41,032 bases of DNA from an uncultured Alphaproteobacteria bacterium (GCA_902512415.1 CABXJB010000004.1:1-41032); one strand, 5' to 3'. Positions 16,274-25,412 are shown, numbered from the stretch's first letter. Program-made: numbers and translations. Notes: generated from the sequence alone by a model not told the origin.

Positions 16274-17323
16274 TTAGGATTGTTCTAAAACAAGTAAGTT
16301 TTCAGGTTTGATACCAAATTTAATTTCCTCGTTTATTTTAAATCCTCTTTTTTGAGTAATAATTTTTATTTTTATATTTTTAATTGCAACTTCCAATTCA
16401 GTGAAGGCTCCTTGAAAAGCTATTGATTTAATTCTTCCAAATAAAGTATTTTCTCTTTGCTCCCCTACTTCCGCTTTTTCTGGTCGCCAACTTACATAAA
16501 TATTTTTATCAGTTAGATTGTTCTTATAAAATAATTTTAACTTTCCAACATTGGTATCTACTTCAATAAAATTATTTTCTAATTTTTTTGGATTTTTAAA
16601 ATGATGAATATTTGAAATACCAACAAAAGAAGCTGAAAAATATGAAATAGGGTTATCATAAATTTTTTCAGGTGTATCAATTTGATTAATTTCACCTTCT
16701 TTCATTAAAAGAACTCTATCAGATATCGATAAAGCTTCTGATTGATCATGTGTTACATAAATTGCAGTTAACTTAAATTCTGATTGAATTCTTTTAATTT
16801 CATTACGAACAGTTCCTCTTAATATAGCATCAAGATTTGAAAGAGGTTCATCAAACAAAATAATTTTCGGACGTGTAACTAATGCTCGTCCTAAAGCAAC
16901 ACGTTGTTGTTGACCTCCTGATAACTCATTTGGATACTTACCTAATTCTTGTGAAAGTGATAAATGTTCAATAGCTTCTTCAAACAAATCTTTACTTTTA
17001 TTCTTAGGAATTTTTTTTTCATACAAACCAAATTTTATATTATCCTCAACAGTAAGATGTGGAAATAATGCATATGATTGAAAACACATCGCTGTATTAC
17101 GTTTTTCAGGAGGTGTATTAGAAACATCTATATCTTCAATAAATACAGTTCCTTTATCTGGTGAAATAAAACCAGAAATAATTTTAAGAACAGTTGTTTT
17201 TCCGCATCCCGATGGTCCCAACAAAGAAACAAATTCTGTTGAATCAATATCTAGTGAAAAATTTTTAAGAACCTCTATCTTTCCATAAGATTTGAAAAGA
17301 TTTTTAACTTTTAATATACTCAT
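16274..17323 (-). CDS. ABC importer ATPase (PotA/FbpC-like)
   Basis: A nucleotide-binding domain with Walker A GPSGCGKTT (about 36-44), a Q-loop in CFQSYALFPHLTV, signature LSGGQQQRVALGRAL, Walker B ILFDEPLSNLD and H-loop YVTHDQSEAL. A C-terminal TOBE-like regulatory domain follows from about residue 240 (YVSWRPEKAEV, then FQGAFTELEV). Its 349 aa are typical. It heads the minus-strand operon and diverges from the binding-protein gene across 243 bp, so both halves of the importer may share regulatory DNA. Confidence 0.92.
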   Translation of the reverse strand: MSILKVKNLFKSYGKIEVLKNFSLDIDSTEFVSLLGPSGCGKTTVLKIISGFISPDKGTVFIEDIDVSNTPPEKRNTAMCFQSYALFPHLTVEDNIKFGLYEKKIPKNKSKDLFEEAIEHLSLSQELGKYPNELSGGQQQRVALGRALVTRPKIILFDEPLSNLDAILRGTVRNEIKRIQSEFKLTAIYVTHDQSEALSISDRVLLMKEGEINQIDTPEKIYDNPISYFSASFVGISNIHHFKNPKKLENNFIEVDTNVGKLKLFYKNNLTDKNIYVSWRPEKAEVGEQRENTLFGRIKSIAFQGAFTELEVAIKNIKIKIITQKRGFKINEEIKFGIKPENLLVLEQS

Positions 17324-17437
17324 AGTTTTTTACTACTTTACTTAATTAATGCTAAAATATTTAACTATTTTTCTATTGGTTACAATTTTATTTATAAACT
17401 TGTGGATAATTTTATTAATTAGAAAACATCATTAGTC

Positions 17438-17482
17438 TTGATATAAATCAAAAATTTACCACTACAAATCAGTTTATATCAA
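17438..17482. repeat. 10-bp inverted repeat in the divergent promoter region
   Basis: TTGATATAAA (17438-17447) and TTTATATCAA (17473-17482) are exact reverse complements 25 bp apart. The right half covers the proposed -35 hexamer of the binding-protein gene. This could be a paired regulator site, but AT-rich inverted repeats of this size arise by chance at an appreciable rate. Confidence 0.35.
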
Positions 17483-17501
17483 TTATTCATTTTAATATAA
17501 T
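17473..17501 (+). promoter_or_regulatory. Candidate sigma-70 promoter for the solute-binding protein
   Basis: A perfect -10 hexamer TATAAT (17496-17501) stands 17 bp after TTTATA (17473-17478, 4 of 6 matches to the -35 consensus). The predicted start near 17508 leaves a leader of about 59 nt, ending in a strong Shine-Dalgarno AGGAGG (17557-17562) before the ATG at 17567. Confidence 0.5.
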
Positions 17502-17502
17502 A

Positions 17503-17517
17503 ATCTGTTTGACAGAT
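17503..17517. promoter_or_regulatory. Palindrome at the predicted transcription start (operator candidate)
   Basis: ATCTGT TTG ACAGAT is a perfect 6-bp palindrome with a 3-bp centre, immediately downstream of the -10 box and covering the predicted start site. That is a classic position for a repressor operator; alternatively it forms a small 5' hairpin in the message. The TTGACA inside it looks like a -35 box but has no -10 at proper spacing. Confidence 0.35.
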
Positions 17518-17566
17518 ATTATATTTTACTAAATGTTTTTATTTATATAAATTTTTAGGAGGAAAA

Positions 17567-18682
17567 ATGAGTATATTTAAAAAAATTATTTTAACAACAA
17601 TTACCTTCTTCTTTTCATTAGGAATGGCTTCAAATTCAATTGCTGACGGTCATATCAACTGGTCAGAAGTTGAAAAAAAAGCAAAAGAAGAAGGCCAAGT
17701 ATTTTGGTTTAACTGGTATTTAGAAGAACCTCTTCAAAATTTTGCCAAAAGATTTGAAGATGAATATGGTATCAAAGTTACAGTTCCAGCTGGTGAAAAC
17801 CAAACTAACCTAGATAAAGTTATTGCTGAGAAAGATCGTGCCAAAGGCGATGTAGACGTTTTGTCAATTGGTTTCAATAAAGTTCCTGATTTACCAATGG
17901 ATGCGCTTTTCATCAAACTTGTTGATGCAATTCCAACTGATGAAAATCGTACACCAGAAATTGCTGGTATTAATGGTCTTGGTTATGCTTATGCGTTCTG
18001 GGGAAACCAATCTGGTATAGCTTATGATCCAGAACATGTAGCTAAAGCTGATCTTCCACAAACTCCAGCTGAGTTTCAAGATTTTTGGAATGCTAATCCT
18101 GGTAAATTTGGATTTAATTTTGAAAATGGTGGTTCAGGACCATCTTTCTTCTTAAACGTTATTAAAAATTTAACTGATGTTGATTTTGATAATGGGGAAG
18201 TAACAGATGAAAAAATTGCGCAAGTTGCTGCATCTTATGATTACTTTAAAAATGGTGCTGAAAATTATATCATTACTGGCGGTAATGCAGATAGTATCCA
18301 AAGAATTAGTGATAGAGAAATTTGGATGGCACCAGCTTGGGAAGATCACTTAGCAGGATTAATGAATAGGGGAGAAGTAAGAAAAGGAATTGCATACTAT
18401 ATCCCTGAAATGGGTATGTATGGAGGTGGCAATGGTATTGTAATTCCAAAAAATGCTCCAAATCCAAATGCTGCTTTATTCTTTGCAAACTGGTTACTTT
18501 CCGCTGAAACTCAAACTGCGTTTAATACTGAATTTGGTACTGCTCCATTACACAAGTTAGCTGATGATTCAAATGCACTAGTACCAAACAGTCAACGTGC
18601 GTTTAGAACTAATTGGGCAGCTCAACCTTTTAGAGGTGTTGTAGAAGAACAGTTTATTGAAAACGTAATTTTAGAGAGATAA
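17567..18682 (+). CDS. ABC importer periplasmic solute-binding protein (family 1)
   Basis: A 371-aa type I-like solute-binding protein with a signal peptide (IILTTITFFFSLGMASNSIA) followed by a mature start near DGHINW. The fold cues are the first lobe with VFWFNWYLEEPLQNFAKRFE and the hinge region YAYAFWGNQSGIAYDP. The conserved C-terminal GNGIVIPKNAPNPNAALFFANWLLS is where such proteins carry the 'N-P-E-A-A' pattern. It resembles PotD/ferric-iron/thiamine-class binders; the ligand is unknown. It has the strongest Shine-Dalgarno in the window and a stable hairpin after its stop, consistent with high expression. It diverges from its ATPase-permease operon. Confidence 0.9.
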   Translation: MSIFKKIILTTITFFFSLGMASNSIADGHINWSEVEKKAKEEGQVFWFNWYLEEPLQNFAKRFEDEYGIKVTVPAGENQTNLDKVIAEKDRAKGDVDVLSIGFNKVPDLPMDALFIKLVDAIPTDENRTPEIAGINGLGYAYAFWGNQSGIAYDPEHVAKADLPQTPAEFQDFWNANPGKFGFNFENGGSGPSFFLNVIKNLTDVDFDNGEVTDEKIAQVAASYDYFKNGAENYIITGGNADSIQRISDREIWMAPAWEDHLAGLMNRGEVRKGIAYYIPEMGMYGGGNGIVIPKNAPNPNAALFFANWLLSAETQTAFNTEFGTAPLHKLADDSNALVPNSQRAFRTNWAAQPFRGVVEEQFIENVILER

Positions 18683-18693
18683 TTATATAAATT

Positions 18694-18723
18694 TTTCTAG
18701 GCTATTGAAAAATAGCCTAGAAG
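18694..18723 (+). terminator. Stable GAAA-capped hairpin after the binding-protein gene
   Basis: CTAGGCTATT and AATAGCCTAG form a perfect 10-bp stem around a GAAA tetraloop. Two A-T pairs and a G-T pair extend the stem to 13 bp. It begins 12 bp after the stop codon. The downstream sequence is A-rich, not a T tract, so it is not a textbook intrinsic terminator on either strand. It may instead protect the 3' end of the abundant message. Confidence 0.55.
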
Positions 18724-18785
18724 TAAAAAAATTGCCCAATTGAGAACTATGTGTACCCAAACCTAATTTTAAGTTGACTGGCGTT

Positions 18786-18804
18786 AAAAAAAAATCCTAT
18801 TTTT
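18786..18804 (-). terminator. T-tract downstream of tRNA-Ser
   Basis: On the minus strand the encoded CCA end of the tRNA is followed by AAAAA, TAGGA and then nine T residues. The A and T runs can pair weakly. This is a plausible end for the lepA/tRNA-Ser transcript and marks the boundary of the accessory segment. Confidence 0.45.
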
Positions 18805-18807
18805 TGG

Positions 18808-18894
18808 CGGAGAGAGAGGGATTCGAACCCTCGATAGTGTTGCCACTATACACGCTTTCCAAGCGTGCTGATTAAACCGCTCTCACATCTCTCC
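18808..18894 (-). tRNA. tRNA-Ser (anticodon GGA)
   Basis: The minus-strand RNA starts GGAGAGATG and folds with a 7-bp acceptor (GGAGAGA/TCTCTCC), a D arm containing GCGGTTTAATCA, anticodon stem CACGC/GCGTG with loop TTGGAAA (anticodon GGA), a long class II variable arm (ATAGTG GCAA CACTAT) and T arm GAGGG TTCGAAT CCCTC. The discriminator is G and CCA is encoded. The length is 87 nt. It reads UCC/UCU serine codons. It lies 13 bp downstream of lepA, and two partial copies occur further downstream on the same strand. Confidence 0.97.
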
Positions 18895-18907
18895 TTAAAA
18901 AAATTCA

Positions 18908-20710
18908 TTAATTTTCATTCATCTTCAATGCATTTAAAAAAGCATTTTGAGGAATATCAACTTTTCCAAATTGTCTCATACGTTTTTTACCTTTTTTCTG
19001 CTTATCAAGAAGTTTATTTTTACGAGTAACATCACCTCCGTAGAGTTTTTGTGTCACATCTTTTCTAAATGAAGCTACAGTTTCTCTAGCAATAATTTTT
19101 CCACCAATAGCAGCTTGAATAGCAACCTTAAATTGTTGCCTAGGTATTAGGTCTTTAAGACGCTCACATAAAGCTCTTCCTCTTTGTTGAGATCTCTCTC
19201 TATGAACAATTAATGATAAAGCATCAACAGGATCTCCGTTAATCATAACACTTACTTTAACTAAATCATTGACCTTATAACCAACTAATTCATAATCAAA
19301 ACTTGCATATCCTTTAGTGATTGATTTTAAACGATCATAAAAATCAAATACTACTTCGTTTAAAGGAAGTTTATATTCAACCATTGCTCTTGAACCAGCA
19401 TAATTAAGATTTATTTGAATCCCCCTCTTAGAAGTACATAATTCTAATACTACTCCTAAATACTCATCAGGAACAATAATTGTTGCTTTGATCCAAGGCT
19501 CCTCAATTGTATCAATTTTAACTGGATCAGGCATATCTGTTGGATTATGTAAATCAACAACTGATCCATCATTCATATTTATTTTATAAACAACTGATGG
19601 GGCAGTTGTAACAAGTTCAAGATTGAATTCTAAATTAAATCTATCTCTAATAATCTCTAAATGAAGCAAACCTAGGAAGCCACACCTAAAACCATAACCA
19701 AGAGCAGGACTTACTTCTGGCTCATAAGAAAAACTTGAGTCATTTAAAGCAAGTTTAACCATGCTGTCTCTTAAGTGTTCATATTCATCAGAGTCTACAG
19801 GAAACATTCCACAAAAAACAACAGGTTGAGATGGCTTAAATCCTGGCAGTGGTTCTTGGGTAGGATTTTTTTCTTCTGTAATTGTATCACCAACTTTACA
19901 GTCTGATACACTTTTAATGCCAGAATTAATGAAGCCTATTTCTCCTGGCCCTAAAGTTTCTACTTCGGTTGGTTTTGGTGAAAAAATACCAACTCTATCA
20001 ATTGTATGTGTAGCTCCTGCAGCCATAAATCTAATTTTTTGATTTTTCTTCAACTGTCCGTGAATCACTCTAACTAAAACAATTACTCCAAGATAACTAT
20101 CATACCAACTATCAACAAGCATACACTTAAGTGGTTCATCCAAAGTTCCTTTGGGAGAAGGAAGGTTTGTAACAATTTTTTCTAATAACTGTTCAACTCC
20201 CTGACCTGTTTTGGCTGACACTAATGATGCATCAGAAGAATCAATTCCTAGAACATCTTCTATTTGTTCTTTAATTTTTTCAGGTTCTGAAGAAGGAAGG
20301 TCAGCTTTATTCAATACTGGTAAAATTTCGTGATCATTATTAATTGCTTGATAAGCATTAGCAAGTGTTTGTGCCTCAACACCTTGTGTTGAATCAACTA
20401 TTAAAAGAGAACTCTCACAAGCAGCTAGAGACCTTGATACTTCATAAGCAAAATCAACATGACCAGGGGTGTCCATAAGATTTAAAATATATTTTTTTCC
20501 ATCTTTTGAGGTATAATTTAAACGAACAGTTTGAGCTTTAATTGTTATCCCACGCTCTCGCTCTAGTTCCATTGAATCAAGAACTTGCTCTTTCATTTCT
20601 CTATCAGATAAACCACCACAAAACTGAATAAGTCTATCTGCTAAAGTTGATTTGCCGTGATCAATATGCGCTACTATAGAAAAATTTCTGATACTTGAGA
20701 GATCTCTCAT
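18908..20710 (-). CDS. lepA: Elongation factor 4 (LepA)
   Basis: Ribosome-associated GTPase resembling EF-G without domain IV. GTPase motifs are [10 protein letters not shown] (G1, about 14-23), DTPGHVDF (G3) and NKADLP (G4). LepA-specific features follow: the C-terminal block with [20 protein letters not shown] and the basic tail [19 protein letters not shown]. Its 600 aa are typical. It shares one base with the pheT stop (TAATG), so it ends the infC-to-lepA translation gene block, with tRNA-Ser immediately after. Confidence 0.97.
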   Translation of the reverse strand: MRDLSSIRNFSIVAHIDHGKSTLADRLIQFCGGLSDREMKEQVLDSMELERERGITIKAQTVRLNYTSKDGKKYILNLMDTPGHVDFAYEVSRSLAACESSLLIVDSTQGVEAQTLANAYQAINNDHEILPVLNKADLPSSEPEKIKEQIEDVLGIDSSDASLVSAKTGQGVEQLLEKIVTNLPSPKGTLDEPLKCMLVDSWYDSYLGVIVLVRVIHGQLKKNQKIRFMAAGATHTIDRVGIFSPKPTEVETLGPGEIGFINSGIKSVSDCKVGDTITEEKNPTQEPLPGFKPSQPVVFCGMFPVDSDEYEHLRDSMVKLALNDSSFSYEPEVSPALGYGFRCGFLGLLHLEIIRDRFNLEFNLELVTTAPSVVYKINMNDGSVVDLHNPTDMPDPVKIDTIEEPWIKATIIVPDEYLGVVLELCTSKRGIQINLNYAGSRAMVEYKLPLNEVVFDFYDRLKSITKGYASFDYELVGYKVNDLVKVSVMINGDPVDALSLIVHRERSQQRGRALCERLKDLIPRQQFKVAIQAAIGGKIIARETVASFRKDVTQKLYGGDVTRKNKLLDKQKKGKKRMRQFGKVDIPQNAFLNALKMNEN

Positions 20711-23106
20711 TACTTTCTTAGAGTTGCTTTAAAACTAGTGACTGTTGTATCGATAATTTGATTTGAAATATTCTCTATCTCTTCTTCACTGAATGTTTTT
20801 TCCAAAGGCTGAAGCAGAACCCTAATTGCAATACTTTTAGAATCATTGTCAATTTTTTCACCTTGATAAACATCAAAAATTGAAACTTTATTGATAATTT
20901 TTTTATCAATTTTTTTTATTTTGATTACCATATCGTTAGCCTTAACTGATTTTGGCAGTAAAAAAGCAAAATCTCTTTCAACAGTTTGAAAAGGATTGTT
21001 ATCAAAAGCTGATATAGTCGAGTTTTTTTTGCTTTGAAATTGAGCTAATGTTTCAGTAAATATTTCAAAAGCTACAACTGTATTTGAGATATCAAGTGAT
21101 CTCAATAATATTGGATTAAGCTCACCAAAATATGCAATTATATTTTTTCCAATTCGTAAGGATGAGGACTTACCAGGATGAAAAATTTTATTATCGATTG
21201 GTTCATAATTAAGATTATCTATTGGTGTATTAAGAGTTTTTAAGATTTGCATAAGATCTGACTTAATATCAAAAACATCAATATCTTTATTTGCTGAATT
21301 CCAATTATTACCTGAAATATTTCCATATGCAATTCCTGTAGCAACATTTACTTGCTTATCTTCCAAGGTTTCATCAAATATAGGCCCTACTTCAAATATT
21401 TTACCACTAGTAATCATTTTTGATTTATTCAGATTTACAGCAGTTAATAAATTAGGGAAATTAGAAGGACGCATCACATTAAGATCAGCACTTATTGGGT
21501 TTTTAATTTTAATAACATTATCAGAAAGTAATTTTGCCACTTTTTCATCCATGAATGACCAAGTGACTGCTTCTACATAACCTGTGTTAGCAATTACTCT
21601 TTTAATTTTATAAAAAGATTTTAATTCAGAACTTAAAACATTTTTCTTATTATTATTGTCGCTAATATTAGAAAGAGGTATTTGATCGAAACCATATATT
21701 CTTAAAATTTCCTCAACAATATCTGCTTCTCCTTCTATATCCGGTCTAAAACTAGGAACAGTTATATTAAAAATATTACTCTTTTCTAAAACAATAAAAC
21801 CTAAGGATTCTAAAATAGCTTTTTGTTTTTCTTTAGGTACTTCAGCGCCACCTAATGATTTTATCTTATCTGTATTAAAGTCAATTGTATTTTGGTTAGT
21901 CTCTAAAACTTGTGTTTGAACAGTTTTACTTACTTCACCACCACACAAATCCAATATCATTTTTGTTGCAGCTTGAACTCCCCACTGTATGGAGTTTGGA
22001 TCTATCCCTCTCTCAAACCTATATCGGGCATCACTTTGAAGTTTAAGATGCCTTCCTGTTTTTGTTACTGAAATTGGATCGAATAAAGCTACTTCAAGAA
22101 AAACATTTTTTGTATTAAGGCTACAACCACTATCCAAACCTCCCATCACGCCACCAATACCATGAAGTTGTTTGTCATCTGAGATTACGATCATTTCTTT
22201 TGTACATTCCCTATTTTCTTCATCAAGAGTTAGACAATTCTCATTTTCTTTTGCGTATCGCATTTTCAAATTACCACTGATCTTATCAGCGTCATATACA
22301 TGCAAAGGTCTTCCTAAATCATAAGTTATGTAATTTGTAATATCTACAAGAGCTGAAATAGGTCGCAAACCAATTGCCTTTAATCGTTGCTGAAGCCATG
22401 TTGGGCTTTCTTTATTAGTAATATTTTTAAAATATCTTCCTGCTACACCAGGACAAATATATTCCTCATCACCTTTGAAATCCTTTTTCCATATAACAGG
22501 ACTATCAAACGTACCTTCGATATTTTTAATTAATGTATTTTCTTTTAATTTTCCTAATCCTGCCGCACCTAAATCTCTTGCAACACCTCTGATAGAAAGA
22601 CAGTCTCCTCTGTTAGGCGTAATATTAATTTCAATAACAGGATCATCAAGATTAAATACTTCTATAAATTTTTCTCCTAATGAATATTTTTCATCAACTT
22701 CAATTATGCCATCATGTTCATCAGATAGTCCCATTTCTCTCTCTGAAACAAGCATGCCACATGATTCTACTCCTCTTATTTTAGATTTTTTTAATTTAAT
22801 TCCTGTGCCAGGAATAAAACTATTCTCAGGTGCAAAAATACCCTTCATTCCTTCTCGTGCATTAGGTGCGCCGCACACTACTTGAAAAGTTCCATCAATT
22901 GATTTAACAGTACATACTTTTAGTCTATCGGCATCAGGATGTTTTTCAGCTTTAAGCACTTCAGCAACCGTAAAATCATTAAAAGTTTTCGATTTATCTT
23001 CAACGCTTTCAATCTCTAGACCTATGTTTGTTAATTTATCAACGATTGTTTCGAGATCGCTATTCGTATCTAAATGATCTTTTAACCAACTAAGTGTAAA
23101 TTTCAT
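20710..23106 (-). CDS. pheT: Phenylalanyl-tRNA synthetase beta subunit
   Basis: Beta chain of the (alpha-beta)2 enzyme that charges tRNA-Phe. In order it shows the N-terminal OB-type tRNA-binding domain ([21 protein letters not shown], about 46-66), the B3/B4 editing region (about 210-390), B5 (about 400-475), a catalytic-like module and the C-terminal ferredoxin-fold anticodon-binding domain (from about 705, [14 protein letters not shown]). Its 798 aa are normal. It starts 6 bp after the pheS stop and overlaps lepA by one base. Confidence 0.97.
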   Translation of the reverse strand: MKFTLSWLKDHLDTNSDLETIVDKLTNIGLEIESVEDKSKTFNDFTVAEVLKAEKHPDADRLKVCTVKSIDGTFQVVCGAPNAREGMKGIFAPENSFIPGTGIKLKKSKIRGVESCGMLVSEREMGLSDEHDGIIEVDEKYSLGEKFIEVFNLDDPVIEINITPNRGDCLSIRGVARDLGAAGLGKLKENTLIKNIEGTFDSPVIWKKDFKGDEEYICPGVAGRYFKNITNKESPTWLQQRLKAIGLRPISALVDITNYITYDLGRPLHVYDADKISGNLKMRYAKENENCLTLDEENRECTKEMIVISDDKQLHGIGGVMGGLDSGCSLNTKNVFLEVALFDPISVTKTGRHLKLQSDARYRFERGIDPNSIQWGVQAATKMILDLCGGEVSKTVQTQVLETNQNTIDFNTDKIKSLGGAEVPKEKQKAILESLGFIVLEKSNIFNITVPSFRPDIEGEADIVEEILRIYGFDQIPLSNISDNNNKKNVLSSELKSFYKIKRVIANTGYVEAVTWSFMDEKVAKLLSDNVIKIKNPISADLNVMRPSNFPNLLTAVNLNKSKMITSGKIFEVGPIFDETLEDKQVNVATGIAYGNISGNNWNSANKDIDVFDIKSDLMQILKTLNTPIDNLNYEPIDNKIFHPGKSSSLRIGKNIIAYFGELNPILLRSLDISNTVVAFEIFTETLAQFQSKKNSTISAFDNNPFQTVERDFAFLLPKSVKANDMVIKIKKIDKKIINKVSIFDVYQGEKIDNDSKSIAIRVLLQPLEKTFSEEEIENISNQIIDTTVTSFKATLRK

Positions 23107-23112
23107 AACAAT

Positions 23113-24177
23113 TTAAATTTCCGATCTCGTTTTTAAATCTAGCGGGGAAAAACCATAATGATCTAACCACTTAATATTTAAATCAAACAAACCACGCATA
23201 TCTGTTATTCCATATTTTAACATAGAGAGTCGTTCTATTCCCATTCCAAAGGCAAAGCCTTGGTAAATAGTGGAATCTATATTGCAGTTTTCTAAAACTT
23301 TTGGATTGACCATTCCACAACCTAAAATTTCTAACCAATCGTCTCCTTCGCCGATTTTTAGAACATTATTTTTTTTTGTATAAGCAACATCCATTTCTGC
23401 ACTTGGTTCTGTGAATGGAAAATAGCTCGGTCTAAATCTGTATTTTAAATTATCAATCTCAAAGAATTCTTTTAAAAATAAAATTAATGTTGATTTAAGA
23501 TCTGCCATTGTAGCATCTTTATTTACGACCAATCCTTCAACCTGATGAAACATCGGTGTATGTGTAGAGTCGGAATCACTTCTGTATGTTCTACCTGGGA
23601 CAATAATTTTTATTGGGGGCTTTGATTTAAGCATTGTTCTAACTTGAACTGGACTAGTATGCGTTCTCAAAACATTATCTTCTCCGCCGTTACCATTATT
23701 CACATAAAAGGTATCTTGCATCTCACGTGCAGGGTGATGAGGCGGTATATTTAAAGCAGAAAAATTATTAAAATCACTTTCAATATCTGGTCCAGCTTCA
23801 ACAGAATAATTTAAATTTCCAAAAATTTCTATGATGCTAAAGATTGTTTGCGAAATTGGATGAGTTTTACCTTTTAATTCTTCATTGTGAGGTAATGTAA
23901 CATCAATACTCTCATTTTTTAATTTTTTTTCTAACTCTTTATTTTCAATTAGAATTTTTTGCTCATTAACCGCATCTTCAATAAAAGTTTTAAGTTTATT
24001 TAGTTCCTGACCTTTGATTTTTTTTTGTTCAATCGGAAGCTTACCTAAAAGCTTCATTTCAGATGGTATTAATCCTTTTTTACCAAGGTACTCTAATCTT
24101 ATAACTTCTATATCTTGTAAAGTTTGACAAACTTCGATCTTCTTTTTAATACCTGAAGAATCAACTGATAAAGTCAT
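23113..24177 (-). CDS. pheS: Phenylalanyl-tRNA synthetase alpha subunit
   Basis: Catalytic subunit. An N-terminal coiled-coil (about 1-90, with QTLQDIEVIRLEYLGKKG) is followed by the class II core. Motif 2 is visible in RTHTSPVQVRTM and GRTYRSDSDSTHTPMFHQVEGL, and motif 3 is GFAFGMGIERLSMLKYGI. FRPSYFPFTEPSAE contributes to the phenylalanine pocket. The 354-aa length is typical. It lies between rplT (31 bp) and pheT (6 bp), the classical infC-rpmI-rplT-pheST arrangement. Confidence 0.97.
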   Translation of the reverse strand: MTLSVDSSGIKKKIEVCQTLQDIEVIRLEYLGKKGLIPSEMKLLGKLPIEQKKIKGQELNKLKTFIEDAVNEQKILIENKELEKKLKNESIDVTLPHNEELKGKTHPISQTIFSIIEIFGNLNYSVEAGPDIESDFNNFSALNIPPHHPAREMQDTFYVNNGNGGEDNVLRTHTSPVQVRTMLKSKPPIKIIVPGRTYRSDSDSTHTPMFHQVEGLVVNKDATMADLKSTLILFLKEFFEIDNLKYRFRPSYFPFTEPSAEMDVAYTKKNNVLKIGEGDDWLEILGCGMVNPKVLENCNIDSTIYQGFAFGMGIERLSMLKYGITDMRGLFDLNIKWLDHYGFSPLDLKTRSEI

Positions 24178-24208
24178 ATGGTTAGTATAAATTATTAAAA
24201 ATTAAATA

Positions 24209-24562
24209 CTAGTTAGCTGATTGGGCTTTTTCAACCAAAGCTTTGAAAGCATCTGGCTGATTAACTGCCAATTCTGCTAGAATTTTTCTATCAATTTCTA
24301 CTGATGATTTTTTTAATCCTGAGATAAACTGAGAATATGTCATGCCGTGCAATCTTACACCAGCATTAATCCTCTGAATCCACAAACCTCTAAAATCACT
24401 TTTTCTTTTTCGACGATCACGATACGCATATTGCATTCCTCGCTCAACTGCCTGAACAGCTACTCTGAATACATTCTTTCTTCTACCGTAATAACCTTTA
24501 GCTTTTTTAATTACTTTTTTATGTCTTGCTCTTGCTGTAACGCCTCTTGAAACTCTTGCCAT
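24209..24562 (-). CDS. rplT: Large-subunit ribosomal protein L20
   Basis: A highly basic 117-aa protein beginning [30 protein letters not shown], the characteristic L20 N-terminal extension that threads into 23S rRNA. The globular C-terminal domain includes [21 protein letters not shown] good Shine-Dalgarno (AGGAG) precedes the ATG. In other bacteria L20 represses its own operon by binding the message; a structured leader upstream of rpmI is annotated separately. Confidence 0.98.
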   Translation of the reverse strand: MARVSRGVTARARHKKVIKKAKGYYGRRKNVFRVAVQAVERGMQYAYRDRRKRKSDFRGLWIQRINAGVRLHGMTYSQFISGLKKSSVEIDRKILAELAVNQPDAFKALVEKAQSAN

Positions 24563-24571
24563 TGTAAACTC

Positions 24572-24772
24572 CTATTTATTATATGGTAGCATATGATCGA
24601 TAAGTGCTGCATCACCAGGTGACATTATTGCTGATCGTTTTGTGCTACGAATAAATTTGTTTGATCTTTTGCTCATGCCATGTCTTTTTCCAGCAGGCTT
24701 GAACTTAATTTTACCAGTTCCAGTTCTAGAGAAGCGTTTTTTCAAACTACTCTTTGTCTTAAGCTTGGGCAT
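24572..24772 (-). CDS. rpmI: Large-subunit ribosomal protein L35
   Basis: A 66-aa basic protein with the family start [14 protein letters not shown] and the block [18 protein letters not shown]. The HxLPY-like end (IDHMLPYNK) is standard. A strong AAGGAG Shine-Dalgarno lies just upstream. It is 9 bp before rplT and 100 bp after infC; that 100-bp gap holds a GC-rich RNA structure candidate. Confidence 0.98.
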   Translation of the reverse strand: MPKLKTKSSLKKRFSRTGTGKIKFKPAGKRHGMSKRSNKFIRSTKRSAIMSPGDAALIDHMLPYNK

Positions 24773-24797
24773 TCTATTCTCCTTGTTAAATTTACTG

Positions 24798-24835
24798 CTA
24801 GGCTGCCCCGCAGGCCATAGCTAGTTCAAATGGGC
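24798..24835 (-). promoter_or_regulatory. GC-rich structured leader of rpmI-rplT, possible L20 autoregulatory site
   Basis: In the minus-strand RNA, CTATGGCCTGC GGG GCAGCCTAG (24820-24798) folds into a hairpin of CTA/TAG, GG/CC and CTGC/GCAG with single bulged U and C. The upstream GCCC (24835-24832) can pair with the GGG(C) around the loop, making a pseudoknot possible, and CCAT (24833-24830) can compete by pairing with ATGG (24818-24815). It is strikingly GC-rich compared with its surroundings and has no T tract. L20-binding leaders between infC and rpmI are known in E. coli and Bacillus; assigning that role here is inference. Confidence 0.5.
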
Positions 24836-24872
24836 TTATAAGGATATTTATCTGAGAATCAATAATTAGTAT

Positions 24873-25412
24873 TTATTTTGCAACTTGAGGAACTAAAATC
24901 ATCATAATTTGTCTACCTTCAGACTTAGGATGCACCTCAACTTTTGCATATTCAATTACTTGTTCCGTTAGTTTTTTAAGTAAATCAAATCCTAGGTTTT
25001 GATGCTCCATTTCTCTGCCTCGAAAACGCATAGATACTTTTACTTTATTTCCACCGCCTATAAATTTTAATAGAGCCTTAACTTTAACATTATAATCGTG
25101 TGTATCTATTCCTGGACGCATTTTAATTTCTTTAACTTCTATGGTTTTTTGCTTTTTTTTCGCCTCTTTTTTACTTTTTTGTTCTCTGTATTTTAATTTA
25201 CCATAATCAATAATTTTACATACCGGTGGACTAGCCTCAGGGGATACTTCTACTAAATCAAAACCTTCATCCTCAGCATGATTTAAAGCTTCTCTAATAC
25301 TAATAATTCCAAGCTGCTTTCCAGTACTTGATATAACGCGCACCTCACTCGCTGTGATTTTCTCATTAGTCCTTGGACCAATATTCTTCTTTGCTCTGAA
25401 ATTTACTGCCAA
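24873..25412 (-). CDS. infC: Translation initiation factor IF-3
   Basis: IF-3 prevents premature 50S joining and checks the start codon. The 179 aa contain the N-domain (TNEKITASEVRVISSTGKQLG, then FDLVEVSPEASPPVCKIIDYGK), a lysine-rich linker and the C-domain (RPGIDTHDYNVKVK, then KVKVSMRFRGREM). The first codon is TTG, not ATG: the frame reads TAA ATA ACA GTT TTG GCA, so only TTG or ATA can start it. No Shine-Dalgarno is visible, and a 6-bp hairpin (GCTATT AATA AATAGC, 25436-25451) lies 24 nt upstream. Non-AUG starts in infC are known to support IF-3 autoregulation. Confidence 0.96.
   Translation of the reverse strand: MAVNFRAKKNIGPRTNEKITASEVRVISSTGKQLGIISIREALNHAEDEGFDLVEVSPEASPPVCKIIDYGKLKYREQKSKKEAKKKQKTIEVKEIKMRPGIDTHDYNVKVKALLKFIGGGNKVKVSMRFRGREMEHQNLGFDLLKKLTEQVIEYAKVEVHPKSEGRQIMMILVPQVAK

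Noticed and set aside
15352-16311. Plus-strand ORFs of 61-83 aa opposite the permease genes
   Set aside because: Shadows of the two ABC permeases; composition is that of antisense to hydrophobic helices.
17509-17514. TTGACA as a -35 box for the binding-protein gene
   Set aside because: No acceptable -10 occurs 16-18 bp downstream; TTTATA-17-TATAAT just upstream is better, and TTGACA is part of the palindrome.
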